Shown here: piece after piece, positions 1-17,336 of the stretch | Position numbering within the stretch: the first letter of the stretch is position 1 | How the letters are laid out: each line of letters opens with the position of its first letter | Source: Gadus chalcogrammus | Taxonomy: Eukaryota; Chordata; Actinopteri; Gadiformes; Gadidae | Reading direction: 5' to 3' | DNA: 64,000 nt | NCBI RefSeq assembly: GCF_026213295.1 | Contig: NC_079419.1 | Location: forward strand, 8,675,037-8,739,036 | Made by a program: the position numbers and the translations under genes | Notes under the pieces: model-generated | The model's database searches: none | Seen by the model: only the letters and a program-made list of their open reading frames with translations | Told to the model about the DNA's origin: nothing

Positions 1-1969
<1,969 letters not shown>

Positions 1970-2197
1970 CGTCTCTGACCGGCGGTAAACTTATATTTTA
2001 CTGTGGTCACACGCTCCTCGAGAGGTGCCAAATGTTTTGTCTGTGGGATCGCACCGGGGGTGTCTGAGGTCCTTTTAGAGCATTGACATGCTCTCTCAGT
2101 GTCCTGGCCGAGCGAAGGGGTTGGCACATTGTAACGACGGTCAAGAGACTCAACCGGGCAGGGGGGGGTTTGCGGCAAAAGCAGGGATTTATGGTGA

Positions 2198-2255
2198 GTC
2201 ATTTCCTTTTGGGATCTTGAATTTACGTCATTTCCTTTTGGGATCTTGAATTTAC
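2198..2255. repeat. 29-bp tandem duplication, two copies
   Basis: Copies at 2198-2226 and 2227-2255 are identical, and the unit begins GTCATTTCCTTTTGGG. Complete identity suggests a recent slippage or duplication event. Confidence 0.95.
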
Positions 2256-2650
2256 GTTGTGTGACGCCAATTTAAGCAGTCATCGTGGGCTCTTCGTGAC
2301 CCAAAATACTCTCCGAACTGCACACATCGACTTCTGAGGACAATGCAACAGCATGGATAAGGCTATGCCACATGCATTCCCAGCCTCTGAAAAGTATTTA
2401 TATTATTGGGTAGGTTTTGATGTAACCCTGTGAGACCATCGGCAGTTTAAGTTTGCGTTTCGCAATGAATATCAGTCTGGCCTTGGCCCCGCAGCAATCA
2501 ATGTCAGGATATGGGTGTGGCCTTAAACAATCTCCAGCAATTACGATGAAATAACTAAGTGATGCTTTTCTTATCTTTCTCTTCGCTTACCGAATCCAGT
2601 TGGAAGTAAAGCAAAAGATGCTCCTTTCAGAATAGCTTTCGTTGCAGAGA

Positions 2651-2686
2651 TCTTTACTATTCTATCTTTACTACTATTCTTTACTA
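2651..2686. repeat. TCTTTACTA short repeat, three copies
   Basis: TCTTTACTA occurs at 2651, 2665 and 2678 with related spacers, forming a small decayed 13-14-bp tandem repeat. Confidence 0.8.
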
Positions 2687-4619
2687 GTCTATTTTGGAAG
2701 GAATTGTTTTGATCGCTAAAAATTCCTTGGGCGCCACCTGTTTTTTTTATTCGGCAGACTGCGTCATTCCCTGTTCGAAGGAACGAAGGAACTGAAACTC
2801 CCTCCCCTGGGCACTGATTGGACAGATTATTTTGTCATTTCTGGAAGAGGCCAGACTGATCTGCAGAGAGTATAACAGAATATGAACTCACAAGATCAAT
2901 ATGGTTTCACGGTGTTGATGCCCACAGCGTTTAGATGCTCTTGACTTTCCTAGGGGTATATTTTCTAACTTTACAATGAGTCGTAACGAAGCATGTGATA
3001 AACAACGTGATTGCTCTATGCGATTTTTTCACACGTCAACAAATCATGGAGCTGAATGTGATTGCACACATACGACGAAATATAATTTTTCTTGCTTGCG
3101 AATAAATCAGTTTAACCAATCGCAATCAGGTTTCTCCGTTGTAGTCACTGTTCATGTTGTGTAGAGAATAGTGGAAATAGAAGGGCTATTTAATGACCAT
3201 ATACATTTCTCAACATAGCCCTCGCATTGAATGCATAGTGGTAAACTATAGACCTATCACCCAAGTATCGCTATTATCGTCCTATATTGATCATTCATCT
3301 CGATAGCAGTCAACGCTAAAAGCAAATGTTTACTTGATCTGCAGGACGTGAATATAGATTGCTTTTGATACCATAACTCTGAACCGTTGAATCGCAAAAG
3401 TTTTATTTTTGGATACCAACTTTTTCCAAAAGATTGAATTTCAGCTATTGAACACCTCAAAAAACGAACATCTCCAAAACATGTTGTAAAAGAACTCTCC
3501 AAATTCACACGAGACCCACACACTTATCATAATCCCCCTCATCCGCGTACTGCCATTCGTTCCACTATTTTACCCTTGGATTAAAAAGTAAAACCCTATT
3601 ATAATTGAATCCTCTAAATACATAGGTTATTTTGATTAAAGGCTGGAGCATAAGCCCGTCATCACTAGGCTATATGAAGTTGGCGGTTGATATATTTTGT
3701 CTTTTCCACTTCCGCCATTCCTTTTGGAAAATGCAGCATATCCACATTGTAACATTTAGTTGACTCGATTTAGTTTTTTTCTTGCTTTTTCGTCATGTTT
3801 ATTGCCGACTTGCCTGAAGTAAAACACATACTGGAATACATATGCATGGTTTATACTGGATCCATGCATGGTTTCAATATATAAATGTTATATGGTTCCT
3901 AGTGTGATCTCTACTTGGTAGGCAAATAGATTGAGACATGAGTCATTCCCCGAATCTGCTAATGTTAAACACATCACATTCTTGATGGTAGTGCAAACAG
4001 TACAAAATAAACGACAGGCCACCAACAATCACGCTGCCCTGAATTCAGCAATCTAATTATTAATCTCTCTAAAATAGCAGTGGCACGGGCAAGGATCACC
4101 AGGACATGAATTTGAAAGTAAAAGGAAGGAAACGCGCAGTAGTACTTTGAGTCGCTACAGTGAAGCTTGGGAAAGCCGCAGAAGTTGGACCTGCTGATAA
4201 CGCACAGAGGACTCCACAGACAACACACAATTGGACCGGCCTGCCACTGAGGTGAATCCATCCATCTTGAGCCATCAATTATTCATCCTTTTTCGCACTC
4301 TCTCTCCCTCTCCGGGAAAGTGACAAGACAAAAGCTTTCTGTCGGAATTGCGGCTGAAATAGGAGGAAAGCTTTTTGCCCCCTCGGTTTTGATGGGCTCT
4401 AACAAAACACAGAGAGAGAGGTCCTCCGGTGACACCGTGGTGGAAACGCAGCGGGTGGCGGCAGCCTTGTTCAAAAGGGAGTTATGCTGGAAAAAAGCAG
4501 CCTTAAAAACGCATCAGGGAGAATGGAGTCGCTGCACGCAGTGAGAATATGCATGTGGAAATACGACCGCTAAACAGGGATGAAGGTTAGGGAGGCCTTT
4601 AAGGCGGTCATGTCAGCCT

Positions 4620-5260
4620 CCCAATACAAATTGGCAGCACTGGCCCATGGTGCACTGGAGAACTGAACAGATATTCATGAGCATTAATGGGCCCTTTAGC
4701 GCCCATCACATGAGATCGGTACAGTATGGATTTATGTGGCGAGAGACGGCACACGAATCAGGGGGAAATGAACACCCACCCAGTACGAACGCAGCGGCTT
4801 CTCAGCGTCCTTTATAACGAGTGTCCTTTGCTGTTCTGATATGCTGATTGTCATTGGTCATTACGGGAGACAAGGCCCCTCCCACTTTATGGTGATGATC
4901 CGGTTATCACGAGGCCCTTAATTAACGCAGCCTCGCTGGATAATCCGTCATTATTTGCCAGCGAAACCCGAAGATACTCTTTAATTGTCGCTATCGGATT
5001 GTTGTCCGGACCAATCAGAAGACGGCGCATCCCGCTAACAATCAGCCGCGGGGACGCGACAGAAACGCTAATTCTTTATTTAATTGGCTGGTTTCAGCCA
5101 GGAGGGAAGTAATCCATATTAGCATATTATTTTGATACCCGGGCACATTTCAGAGGTGCTCCAAGGTCACTAATTAATCCCCCTCCGATTTGCCATTGTT
5201 CAGATTGCTTTCTTACTTTCTTTCTCGCACAGCCTTTTCAATTAGCAAGTCCCTCATTTC
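4620..5260. promoter_or_regulatory. Candidate conserved non-coding element (enhancer-like)
   Basis: 640 bp of non-repetitive sequence dense in binding-site words: TTAATTAA (4918), TAATTAAT (5171), inverted CCAAT (4853), CCAAT (5011), and CCAAGGTCA (5161-5169), which fits the NR5A/ERR half-site. Also a TATA-like TTTATAA (4811). It has no coding potential and no simple repeats, unlike its surroundings. Whether it is conserved was not tested. Confidence 0.3.
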
Positions 5261-5429
5261 AGATGCCATTAGATGCAAGGCAAGGCAGACATTTTATCAG
5301 TTTTAAGGTGGTTCGGATTGAAGAGCATGTTTTGCTTGGAAGGATTGAGAATGTCTTATTTCCCTCCAACGTCGGTCCCTAGCATACACAACGATTCACA
5401 AACACGCACATGCACACACACGCGAAAAT

Positions 5430-5430
<1 letters not shown>

Positions 5431-5465
<35 letters not shown>
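5431..5465. repeat. (CA)n microsatellite
   Basis: 35 bp pure, preceded by imperfect CA from about 5400. Confidence 0.95.
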
Positions 5466-5467
<2 letters not shown>

Positions 5468-6404
5468 CTGGGATTCAGTCTTCATCTCTGACTCTCTGCA
5501 CTGTATCTGTCTCTTTATCTTTCTCCCGTATTTCATCTCCCCTTCACCCCCTCCTCACATCTACTGTCCCAGGAAGTCCCCTTCAAAACTCCTGTCAGAG
5601 TATTCCTATAATTTCACCTTCACCTGTGATGATGGAGAGAATAAGTAGGAAGAGGAGGATGGGGAACATGTTTCACAGTATTCCCTATCTTTGGGTTGGA
5701 ATCTCCGCAACAGGCAGCGTTGCAGCGCTTGGAATAGCATGTCCATCCAAGAGCAGGAGAGCTGTTCGCTGCCTCACACACATACATTAGTTAAGGCACA
5801 TTAATCCTGACGTGCGACCTGCATGCGAAAGCCATTCCCCGCCTTTTGTCCTCTGCATGTGTACGTATAAATCTCCCCACCTTACACAATGCTCAATGTC
5901 CTTGAAGGTACATTTACAGGCCCAGCGTAGGGATGTTATTTGTAGGATACGTTTATCTTTACTATGCACTGGAACAGGGACAGTGTGTTGTGGCAACCCG
6001 GCCTGTCGCAATTGAGGAGATGCAGAACAGGTGGAGAAGCATGGGCTTCAATAGCCTGCTTCTCCCACTCATTCTGGGCTCTCTCAGCCATGTGGCACGT
6101 TCCGGGAAAAGCTGAGTTGGAGACAGCCGCGGTTAAGGGACGAACGCACCATACCGCACTAACGCCTGAACACTTCCTCCCCTAAAGGACTGAGCGGGAG
6201 AAGCCGGGAGCGATAGCCACGCCGACCTCACTGACGGACCGGAGCCGGAGACGCCTCCCCCTTTTGTACCTCATGGTGGAAGAATCTAAGTTACTTTATG
6301 ATATCCCCTTTTAAGTGAGCTGCACATAATAAAACCGTTGCACCGCAACCCTGCTTGAGTGTTTCATTCGAGGATCCCAGCCGCCGACGACCGGGGTTGC
6401 CACA

Positions 6405-6425
6405 GTGTGTGTGTGTGTGTGTGTG
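6405..6425. repeat. (GT)n microsatellite, short
   Basis: 21 bp of GT. Confidence 0.95.
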
Positions 6426-6802
6426 CCTGTGTGAGGTTTCAGAAGAAACTGTGGAATAACATCCCAGGATGTGCTGAAATACCTCCCCTGTATCGATGAT
6501 GAAGCTTTACTCAATCCATGGACCTCAAAAGACCCCATTCGGCCTCAACTGCCGTCTCCTAATGGGGAAGTGGAATGCATTTTTCCAAAGCCTCGGGACA
6601 ATCCCTCCCAGGACCAATTGTCCTGAAACTAATCAGACTCCAAACACGGGATGACCAAGTCTACCCGTGACATTGCTGGTGCTATCCTTCTCCTCAGCAC
6701 AAGAGGAGCAACACAGCATGTTCACATGCGAGCCACAGTACAGCCATTCGTGTGTTTTAAACATATTGGTCAGGGTCTACGTTTTACAGCAGCAAGGGCC
6801 TT

Positions 6803-6961
<159 letters not shown>

Positions 6962-8519
6962 GGATCCAGAAGATAAAGCAGGCCATGATTACTTGCATAC
7001 CAAGTCAAGTGTCAAGTAGCTCGCGCCGCTCAAACGGCCGGTACGCCCTCCTCTTGGAAGTCATTGCTCAGCCCGGAATAGACACACAGATCGAATTATT
7101 CTGGAAAACACTATGCTCTGGATTACCCTAGGAAATTGTACAACTAATGCCTCGCACATGGTCGGGGGGGGAAAAAAAGGAAACGAGAGAGAGAGAAATC
7201 ATTCTCCACAGTCTGGTTCTGCTTCAGAATTGATCGTATCACCCGATACCGTGATGCCACGTCTTCTATTTTCTCAAACCACAGGACTGCCAACTGACAG
7301 GGGGAACAAAAGCGTAATGGTTTTGGAGAAATAAAGGTTATCGACGTTCCTCCCTCCCCCCACCTGCCCTGCCCCCCAAAGCCGTCTTGGCGCCAAATCT
7401 CATCTTTATTTTAGCAAAATGCCATTATGTCAGATGCACAGCGATTGAATGATGGGGAGGGTTGCTCCAATGCGCGTGTGATGTATGGAGAGAACAGTAT
7501 TAGTGTATGGAAGATAATTGTCTTTTATATGATACTGCAACACAATGGAGAAATCAACATTCAGGCATTACCCCTAGTCCTTCTATCCCCGTTACTATTG
7601 AGTAACTCCGGACAACCTGCAACTACGGACAGCAATGATAATGTTACTCACTGAATCTATCTTAGAGTCGATATTCGTACAATTAAGATTCAACTCAGTG
7701 TTTTGTCGTGTATATTTATCTAAAATGGTGGTCGTTTAGACATCAACGACGATTTAGGAGAATTGTGTTACATCATGTGAATAAGAGTTACTTAGCTCAG
7801 CTTGCTGAACATTAAAGGGGTAATTGCTCAAATTGCCATGAGATTTTCTCTTCACTTAGTGCTCTTTTACGTCGAAAAAGAGAACGCCGTAATGGTCTAT
7901 TCGGACCCAGAAAGCCAATTATGTATACCCGAATGGGGAAGCCACTGGAGTTATGTGCTGGCCAAACCCCTGGAGAATCCGGTGTACCCTTGAACTCAGG
8001 TAAATGCTCTACACCCTGTCGTTCAGAACATTGTGTTTTAAAAGCATTATTACAGCTGGATACTATCGTAATGAGGAGTGGTGGAAGTGCATTTGCTCTT
8101 CGTTATTCACTAGTTTCTATGTATTTGCGGTGTTGAGATGAAAAGGTCTGTTTTCCTTTTATTTGGAAGAAGCTTTTATGGAGACACAACCCGGGAGTTC
8201 AATTAGGAGCTGTCCGGGGTGAACACAATGATGAAAAATAATCATATTGAACCTCATAAAGGCCTATTGTAGGATGAGTGGGATCACCGGCAGGCCTGAA
8301 TCACTCCGTTATCTCTCTGGACTTAAAACCAGACTTTGGATCCCAACGCAAATGATTAGATATTTTTGTTAAAAGGGGTAAACGGATGGCAGATGAGTCT
8401 TTGTCAAAAGCCAGCTCGGTGTGAAATTAAGTCTTATTGTTGAACGCAAACAAGGATAATATTTGACAGCCAACCCTGGGAATTTATCGAGGCATCGTAA
8501 ACACTTGCTTTCTCCCCCG

Positions 8520-8534
8520 CCCCCCCCCCCCCCC
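8520..8534. repeat. Poly-C tract, 15 bases
   Basis: Pure C run inside a wider C-rich stretch to about 8555. Confidence 0.95.
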
Positions 8535-9030
8535 TCCACCCCCTCCCCTCGCTCCTTTCAGATGAAGCTCATCGACGGAAGAAATCGGAGCCGCGCTGAA
8601 TTAGAAATTAATTTGAAAGAAAACTTGGCATATTTTTATTAAGCAAATTGAAAAAATGATGGGAATTCAACCTTAAGCTGTTGAAACACAAATCAAAGAG
8701 GGGCAGCAACAAGTCCACACAACCCACTTCCTCCTTCATTAACCGAGTGCCTCAATTATCTGCTGGGATTCAATACTAGTTTCTGTGAACTAGACTACTA
8801 TACATCTTCTATATCTTAAATCCAGCACTACACTATAGTATCCATACCAGAGAGCACATGCACACCACAGATCTTCCAGGCCTGGTCTCTATAGCAGCCT
8901 CCATCATGTCGGGGTGAGAGATGTGTTCTGATGAGGGCTGTGTGAGAATTTAATGAGCCAAGATGGGAGCCTGCCTCCAGCTATGGAGCCTTATTGATGT
9001 GTAATGCTTTGAGCGGATTCCGTCTTTGCC

Positions 9031-9205
<175 letters not shown>

Positions 9206-9839
9206 CTGTGATGACGTCCCAGCACATGCTTTGATTATTTTTGTATTTACGTTTGATAAAAACATAATTTTAGGGTTTCAAAGAGGTGCACGTTTAGTTG
9301 CCCAAAACTACCAAAGCTAATAGCCTTAACTGCAACTGTCACTTTTTTTTATACCAACCCTGTTAAGAACATGTTACAAGTTTAATACAGATAAAACAAT
9401 AATAACAAAATCTTCACAACAACAGCATACTAACATATGATGTATGTCACGGTGACATTTTGGTTAAATCCCCAGGTGCATCATTATGATTAAAGCAGGC
9501 AGGAGTTAAAGGCATGCTTAAAGCAGGCCTTTTCACTGTGAAGTCGCACAAATGTTAACTTCTCTATGCATAAACAACACACTGGAAGTTTTGACATCAA
9601 ATCGCATTTATTAGTTGCTTCATCTGATTTGTGAATGTCTCATTTTGGAAATGTAGAAAACAAACATCCTTCTAAGGGGAGGTTGGTGTTTTTGCTTCAA
9701 GCGCTAAATTGCCTTTCTTTCGTTTTTTTTTCTCTCTCCTCCACCATTGCTCTTGCTGGTGTTACATCATCTCTTAATGTTTCTGTGTCTGGATTCACAG
9801 GCATTCTCCACAGTGTTCCAGTAACGGGTCTGCAAGAGG

Positions 9840-10300
9840 TCAATTAATGGTAATGATACAATAATGCAGTTTGCTCCAAAACCTAATTGGATTTCCTTCA
9901 GCCAATGGGCTCTTAGATGCCCCATATGCGAGGCTAAACTCTGCATATTATTTACGGCTTGAGTCCTTTCTCCTCCTACACACGGACTGAGTGGGGATCT
10001 TACCAGAGAGGCGCACGCGGCTGTCCAAGATACATTTTATCTCGCCTTTCAAGTCTCTCATCTCCTTCCATTGACTATAAATGCACATAAAGCCTCTTCT
10101 GCGGCCTTTCTATAATATCCCATTACATGCTTGCATCTCCCTTCTTTTATTTTCCAGATGTTGGCGACGGAAGCAGAAACGCAATATAGCGGAGGTCCCC
10201 ACGTCCTTATTCTGAATTGATTAATGGAGTGCAGAATTATTTGTATCTTTTATAAGCTCTTCTGAGTGTTTGCGTAAACAATAGTCTCTATGAGGTTGCC
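9840..10300. promoter_or_regulatory. Candidate conserved non-coding element
   Basis: Repeat-free stretch with homeodomain-like words (CAATTAATGG, TTGATTAATGG), CCAAT (9902) and a GCATATTATTTAC word. Call is by sequence texture only. Confidence 0.22.
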
Positions 10301-12171
10301 CATCTCTCCTCTGTCTTTCAAGTGCTTCTGTTAAAGAGCGAGCTAGAGCTGTTCCAAATGCCGTTGGCAACTTTAGTGTGAAAAAGTCACACCGTAGTCA
10401 AGGATGCACACTTACACCGTGCATCAGTCATAGATCATTTGTGTCCTTATTTAATAGCGATATGTATAGACGTATGTGAGTGGACTCCCAGTTTAAGGTC
10501 AAGGCAGCCCATAAAAACGATTACTCTTAGAGGCAGTGAAGTCTAGGGCACAAGACAAGGAGACAATGTCAGGAACCCGTTCCAGCAGTTAGATTCAAAT
10601 AAATGAAGAGGCGGGCTGCAAAGTGGGACTTTTAATGCAAATTCGATCCGTTGAAATATTACACGCTTGGATCTTAAGTGGCTATAGAGGTCAATTGACT
10701 GGCTGCTCAGTCGAAACGCCAGCGTGGCCAGTGTCCATATTTTACACGCCATTCCACAGGGGAGAACGCGCGAGTTATCGCGTAACACTCTCGGTAAACC
10801 CTCAGAAGTGGCTTTCCAGGGAATAACACATTGTAGCCGTCAAGCCGGAGTGACATCTTTCTCAGTGGTGTCTGCAGCAGGGACGCGTTAAGGGGCAGCG
10901 AGGCGTTCAGAAATACAAATTTAAGACTCATGTTAATGGGGAAAGAAATGAGGGATAATAATGAACATGACAAAATATTTATGAATTAAGAAGAACTATG
11001 ACTGGCTCATTACCGAGTCAATCAATGGCTTTTTTAATTATTTTTCAATATTGCGGTTCATTCTATGGCTTCGTTTTATACCATTTGTGTTGCAACATAA
11101 TTGATTTCTTTAACTTCTGAACCTTTATTACTTGCATAGCATTCCCTTGAATGGGTTTGGTGATGAAAATGCAATTTCCATGTTAAGTGGATTTCTTATG
11201 TTACTGTATGCGTGTGTCAGTGTGTGTGAGGCTGTGCTCCTATATGAGCGCAATTGGAATGATGGGTTTTTCCTGACAACAAGACGCAGTTTTCCCGTCT
11301 ATTGGATTCCTCACCCTATATCTCTTGATAGGATTCCTCCCTCTGTGGCGTCCTTAACCCTACCCAATGATCAAGATACGCTCAGCGTGCATTGACAGAT
11401 CAGAATATGGAAAATGCATCCGTTTCTACAAATACATATGCATGTGTTGGTCGGTTCGTATATATCTGCATTTCTCCATGCAAAGCACACAGATTTCATG
11501 GTGTACCTGGCCGTAATTGCAACCCTGAGATATCCACACTTTTCAAAATGAACATAGAACGGCAACACTGGGCTCGCTCCTCTCTATGGCCAAAAGCAGA
11601 TGAAGAGTTTAAAAAGGGATTTATTTTGTCGTTTTTTTTAAGGTGTGCCATCTGTTTCAATGATGTCTTGAGAAAAGATAAGTGACACAAACATTGAGGC
11701 CTAATGAAAAACGATACTCGGTTGTCCCATGAATAAAGAAAAGCTGAGTGATTAAAGATGAGAAACTTTGCGGAATATTCACAAGTATAAATATGCATGT
11801 GGTGGAGGACCCTTCAAACTGTGTGCCCGGCACTGCCACATCTGGTTTAATACCACTTATTTTTAACTATCCTCAACCGCTTCCTCAAACCTCCAAATTT
11901 TTTCCAGTCGCTGTTCCAGTAGAGAACATAATAACAAAACAGTGGACAGAGAACTGGTGTCCACAAAAGTGGATGGAAGCTGCCAATTTATCGCTCTTCC
12001 CAGGAGCCTCCTGTAGGGTCCCAGCTCATCTGATTCAGTGGAGATATCGGTAATCCTGAGTACATCACCCACTGCATGTACACAACTGCTCCCAAGAGCG
12101 ACAAGGAGATGGGAAAAAAAAAAACATCACGACTTTCAGCCTTCCATCACAATCGCTTGACGGAATTCATG

Positions 12172-12200
12172 TGGGGGTGGGGGGGGGGTGGGGGGGGGGG
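12172..12200. repeat. G-rich tract with T interruptions
   Basis: G runs of 5, 10 and 11 split by single T bases. Confidence 0.93.
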
Positions 12201-13136
12201 ACTCACACAATGATTCACACTGACAGCTTGCCGCTTTCTCTGCCAAAGGTTAAAGAAAGACCAATAGAACTTGATTGGTTTTGTTGTAATGGCCTGTTCA
12301 TGCACATAGTAGATGAAAAATGAATGATAGAAATATAAAATATATCAGGGATTGTATCCATGTGAATCTATTTGTAATCAATGCGTTAGGGGGGTGAATT
12401 CGATAATGTGGTATTCTAGGACGGATCAGGTGTGAGATGGCTATCAGCCGACGTCATCAACGCCACATCGACTCCCATGTAAACAACCCTCGGGTTACCT
12501 CTTGACCCTTTGAACTTTAGCCTCGGCGCAACCCTTGTCAACAACGCTGATGTGTTGCGGGAAGCCAAACTGACACAAAGAGCATTATTCATTTGAGCCT
12601 GGAGCCCATCTAATCAGTGTTCAGCGCCAGTGTAACCCCCTCTCGTACACACAAATGTGTGAGGCCTACATTTCCCAGAGGGCCACGGCAACACTGTCAG
12701 TCAACCAGCCACACCGCCACACCACGAGCTACCGCATGAGGCTCGCACGTTTGTGTACACACGGCAAACATGAATATAAAATATGCCCTTTGGGAAAACA
12801 TTAAATATAGCGCAATGAGTGTCTGTATTGACACATTTAGATTTTCAGTTTATACAGGATAAACATTATATCCCTCCTCATTCTGCAGACGTAGCCTGTC
12901 CATACCTAATGAGAAACGGAGGTGTTAGAACAGGGGGCTTGGCCGTGGTGAAGCGAGCTAAGACCTCACCGCTACATAGAGTCTCATTAAAGAGCGGTTA
13001 GCGATATAGGCTTGACTTAATTAGCTAGCAATACTGGCACCCTGCTGTAGCATTACAAATAACTAAGTGCTAAAATAAATTTGCTGCCGTCTCCACAAAC
13101 CAGCCTATGGTCATGTACACATTACAACGTTAGTGT

Positions 13137-14949
<1,813 letters not shown>

Positions 14950-17014
14950 GTGTACTTGTGTGCAAGTGTATGGAGGTGTATGGAGGGTCGAAATACAAAG
15001 CAGTGCCCCTATCACCTGATTGGACTGTAATATCCTTGAGCAGGCTTGTGCTGTAACAACTTCTCGTGCGAGTTTTCATCTCCAACAATAACTCAGACAT
15101 TCGTAGGCAGAGGACCTCAAGCAGCTAATACAGGATTAATATATGAATAATTGACACTAAACTTGCCTCAGAAGGGGAATCTGCTGTTAGTGTACAATCA
15201 GGGAAAGCATGTGTATTTATCTGATCCCTTCAGGACATCAGGAGGACTTTTAGAGAGGAGTTTGACATTGCCACGTTGTTAGCGATTCATCTCAGGAATG
15301 GTTGCACATTTTAAACCCAGGGGACAGCTCGACAAAGCGTCATTAGCTTGCTACTTTAGCACAAACCCAGCAGGATTTATCCCATGCCGTTCATCATCAA
15401 CACCATTTCAAATAAAAAAAATAGCAATTTCCCTGATGTCCTTTGATAAAACAAAACAAATAGTTCTGACAGGGTTTTGATGGAATTCATGTCGGGAAGC
15501 GTTCTTAAGATTTTAAAAAGAGTATATAGAAAAGAAAAAGTAGCCCACGTCATGACGGCCCTGGGACTAAAAAACAGTGACGGACGTGGAACTAAATTGA
15601 AAAATCCCCGCAAGCGACGTGCTGCTACATCAAACCACTGAGGAGTCACTCCAGACTGCATTAGGATTCATTAGTTTTATCTTAACTGTTGTGGAGTAAA
15701 AACAGTCTCAATAAATGGATCGTTCAACCCTAATTTCCCCCATTTGCTACTATCAACTACCTCATGGCTCCCTGTTCTTCATGAGGCGAGGGTGCAATTT
15801 AACAGTCATGCCCTGCGGCTTCCCGAAATAGAAGCCTAATAAAAAGCGAGAATACACAGGAAGGATGGTGTATGGCAGGTTTTATGCTGAACAGACGCGC
15901 AGATCCGATCAACGCAATATTTTGGTCCCACCAAATAAATTTGGGATGCAGTGTTAGTTCTTTGAGAAGGGGCCCTGGGAGATGGGAAACGACACGTTAA
16001 CCACATGAAGACACCGCAATGTTTAACTTTACAGCCTGTATAGAAGGAGGGCGCAAAATGTATAATGTTCCGTCTTTACCTCGGAATTTGATCCTATGTC
16101 AATGTATGTTTTATTTGGTTTACTTGATTCTAGAAATCCAATTTATCCCCCCAAGAATACGCACAGGAATTAGGAATTAGGAATTTCTTCATTAGGCCCA
16201 CTTCTGATTGAGTTAGCTCTTGCATGACTGCATTTGTTCTGGTTATATCCATTCCCAGAGGAGTGTGTTAAGACCAAACAATCTCCACGGTGATTCATTT
16301 TCGTGCAAATTAGCTTCCCTCTTCCTGAAAGTGCGCGGCGTCCAAATTGCCACACGCCTCATATTGTGTTCGAACTCCATTTCAACTCAACAGGCGGGCC
16401 AAAAGCTGGAGGGAGACTCACTTCTTCGGAGTCAATAGGGTACGACAGAGTGGGGTAGTTCACCAGTCAAGAGTGTCAACATTGACATTCTATAGTATCA
16501 AATGGTTCCCCTCGAAGACGATTCCGACCTACGATTCTGTTCGAAGGTCTGAGATTATAATTGTGTTTAATGAAGACCCCGGTGCCAGCTACTGTCCTTC
16601 TGCTTCTTCTTCTTCTTCTGATGATTTCCTTAAAATCAGTTCGTTTCCATCACAATCCCAGGAGTCATTATTTTTTCTTACATCCTTTCTTCTGTAAGAT
16701 CAATCAGCCTCCCGTCTCGCTAACGCAGGGAGTCAGTCTTTTGTCATAACAGATGGATGTGTTTTCGTCTTCAGATTGTTTCTCGTTTCTCGTCTGCTCT
16801 TCTTCTTTGTGTCATGCTTTTGCCTAGACGTTTTTTTTCCGTCTGTGATAGAAAGAGTGTTTCCTTTTGATTCGGCAGGGCAGGGTTTGAAGTTTGATTG
16901 TTATCTCGAGCAGCAGTCAGGTCAGCCATGCTAGACTCTAGCCGTATGCTGATATCTCATCACTTCACATCACAGAAGCAACCGAAAGTAAGTGACACAA
17001 AAAGTTGTTGGTGT

Positions 17015-17336
17015 CTCAATTAAACATTGGATCTGTCTGTACCTTGAACCGCTCAACCATTTTATTGTATTATGGTTTTGTACTAAAGCGCCCCTTCCGT
17101 ATTGTATTCACACTATATGTTCTTTGCAGTTTGTATCACTAGCAAAAGTGCAAAACATTCACTCAATTACACATTGGATCAGTCTGCACCTTGAACCGCC
17201 CTCAACCGCTAAATTGTATTATATTATGGCTTTGTACTAAAGCGTATTTTAATTCGTTTTTAGAAGCCCCTCCGTATTGTATTTACACAACATGTTCTTA
17301 ATAGTTTGTATCAATAATAAGAGTGAAAAACATTCA
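17015..17336. repeat. Diverged tandem duplication of ~150 bp
   Basis: Copy 1 is 17015-17161 and copy 2 is 17162-17336. Both run CTCAATTA, CATTGGAT, CCTTGAACCG, TTGTACTAAAGCG, CCGTATTGTATT, AGTTTGTATCA, ACATTCA in the same order. Copy 2 carries an extra ~20 bp after AAAGCG and many point changes, so the event is old. No coding potential is shared by the copies. Confidence 0.9.
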
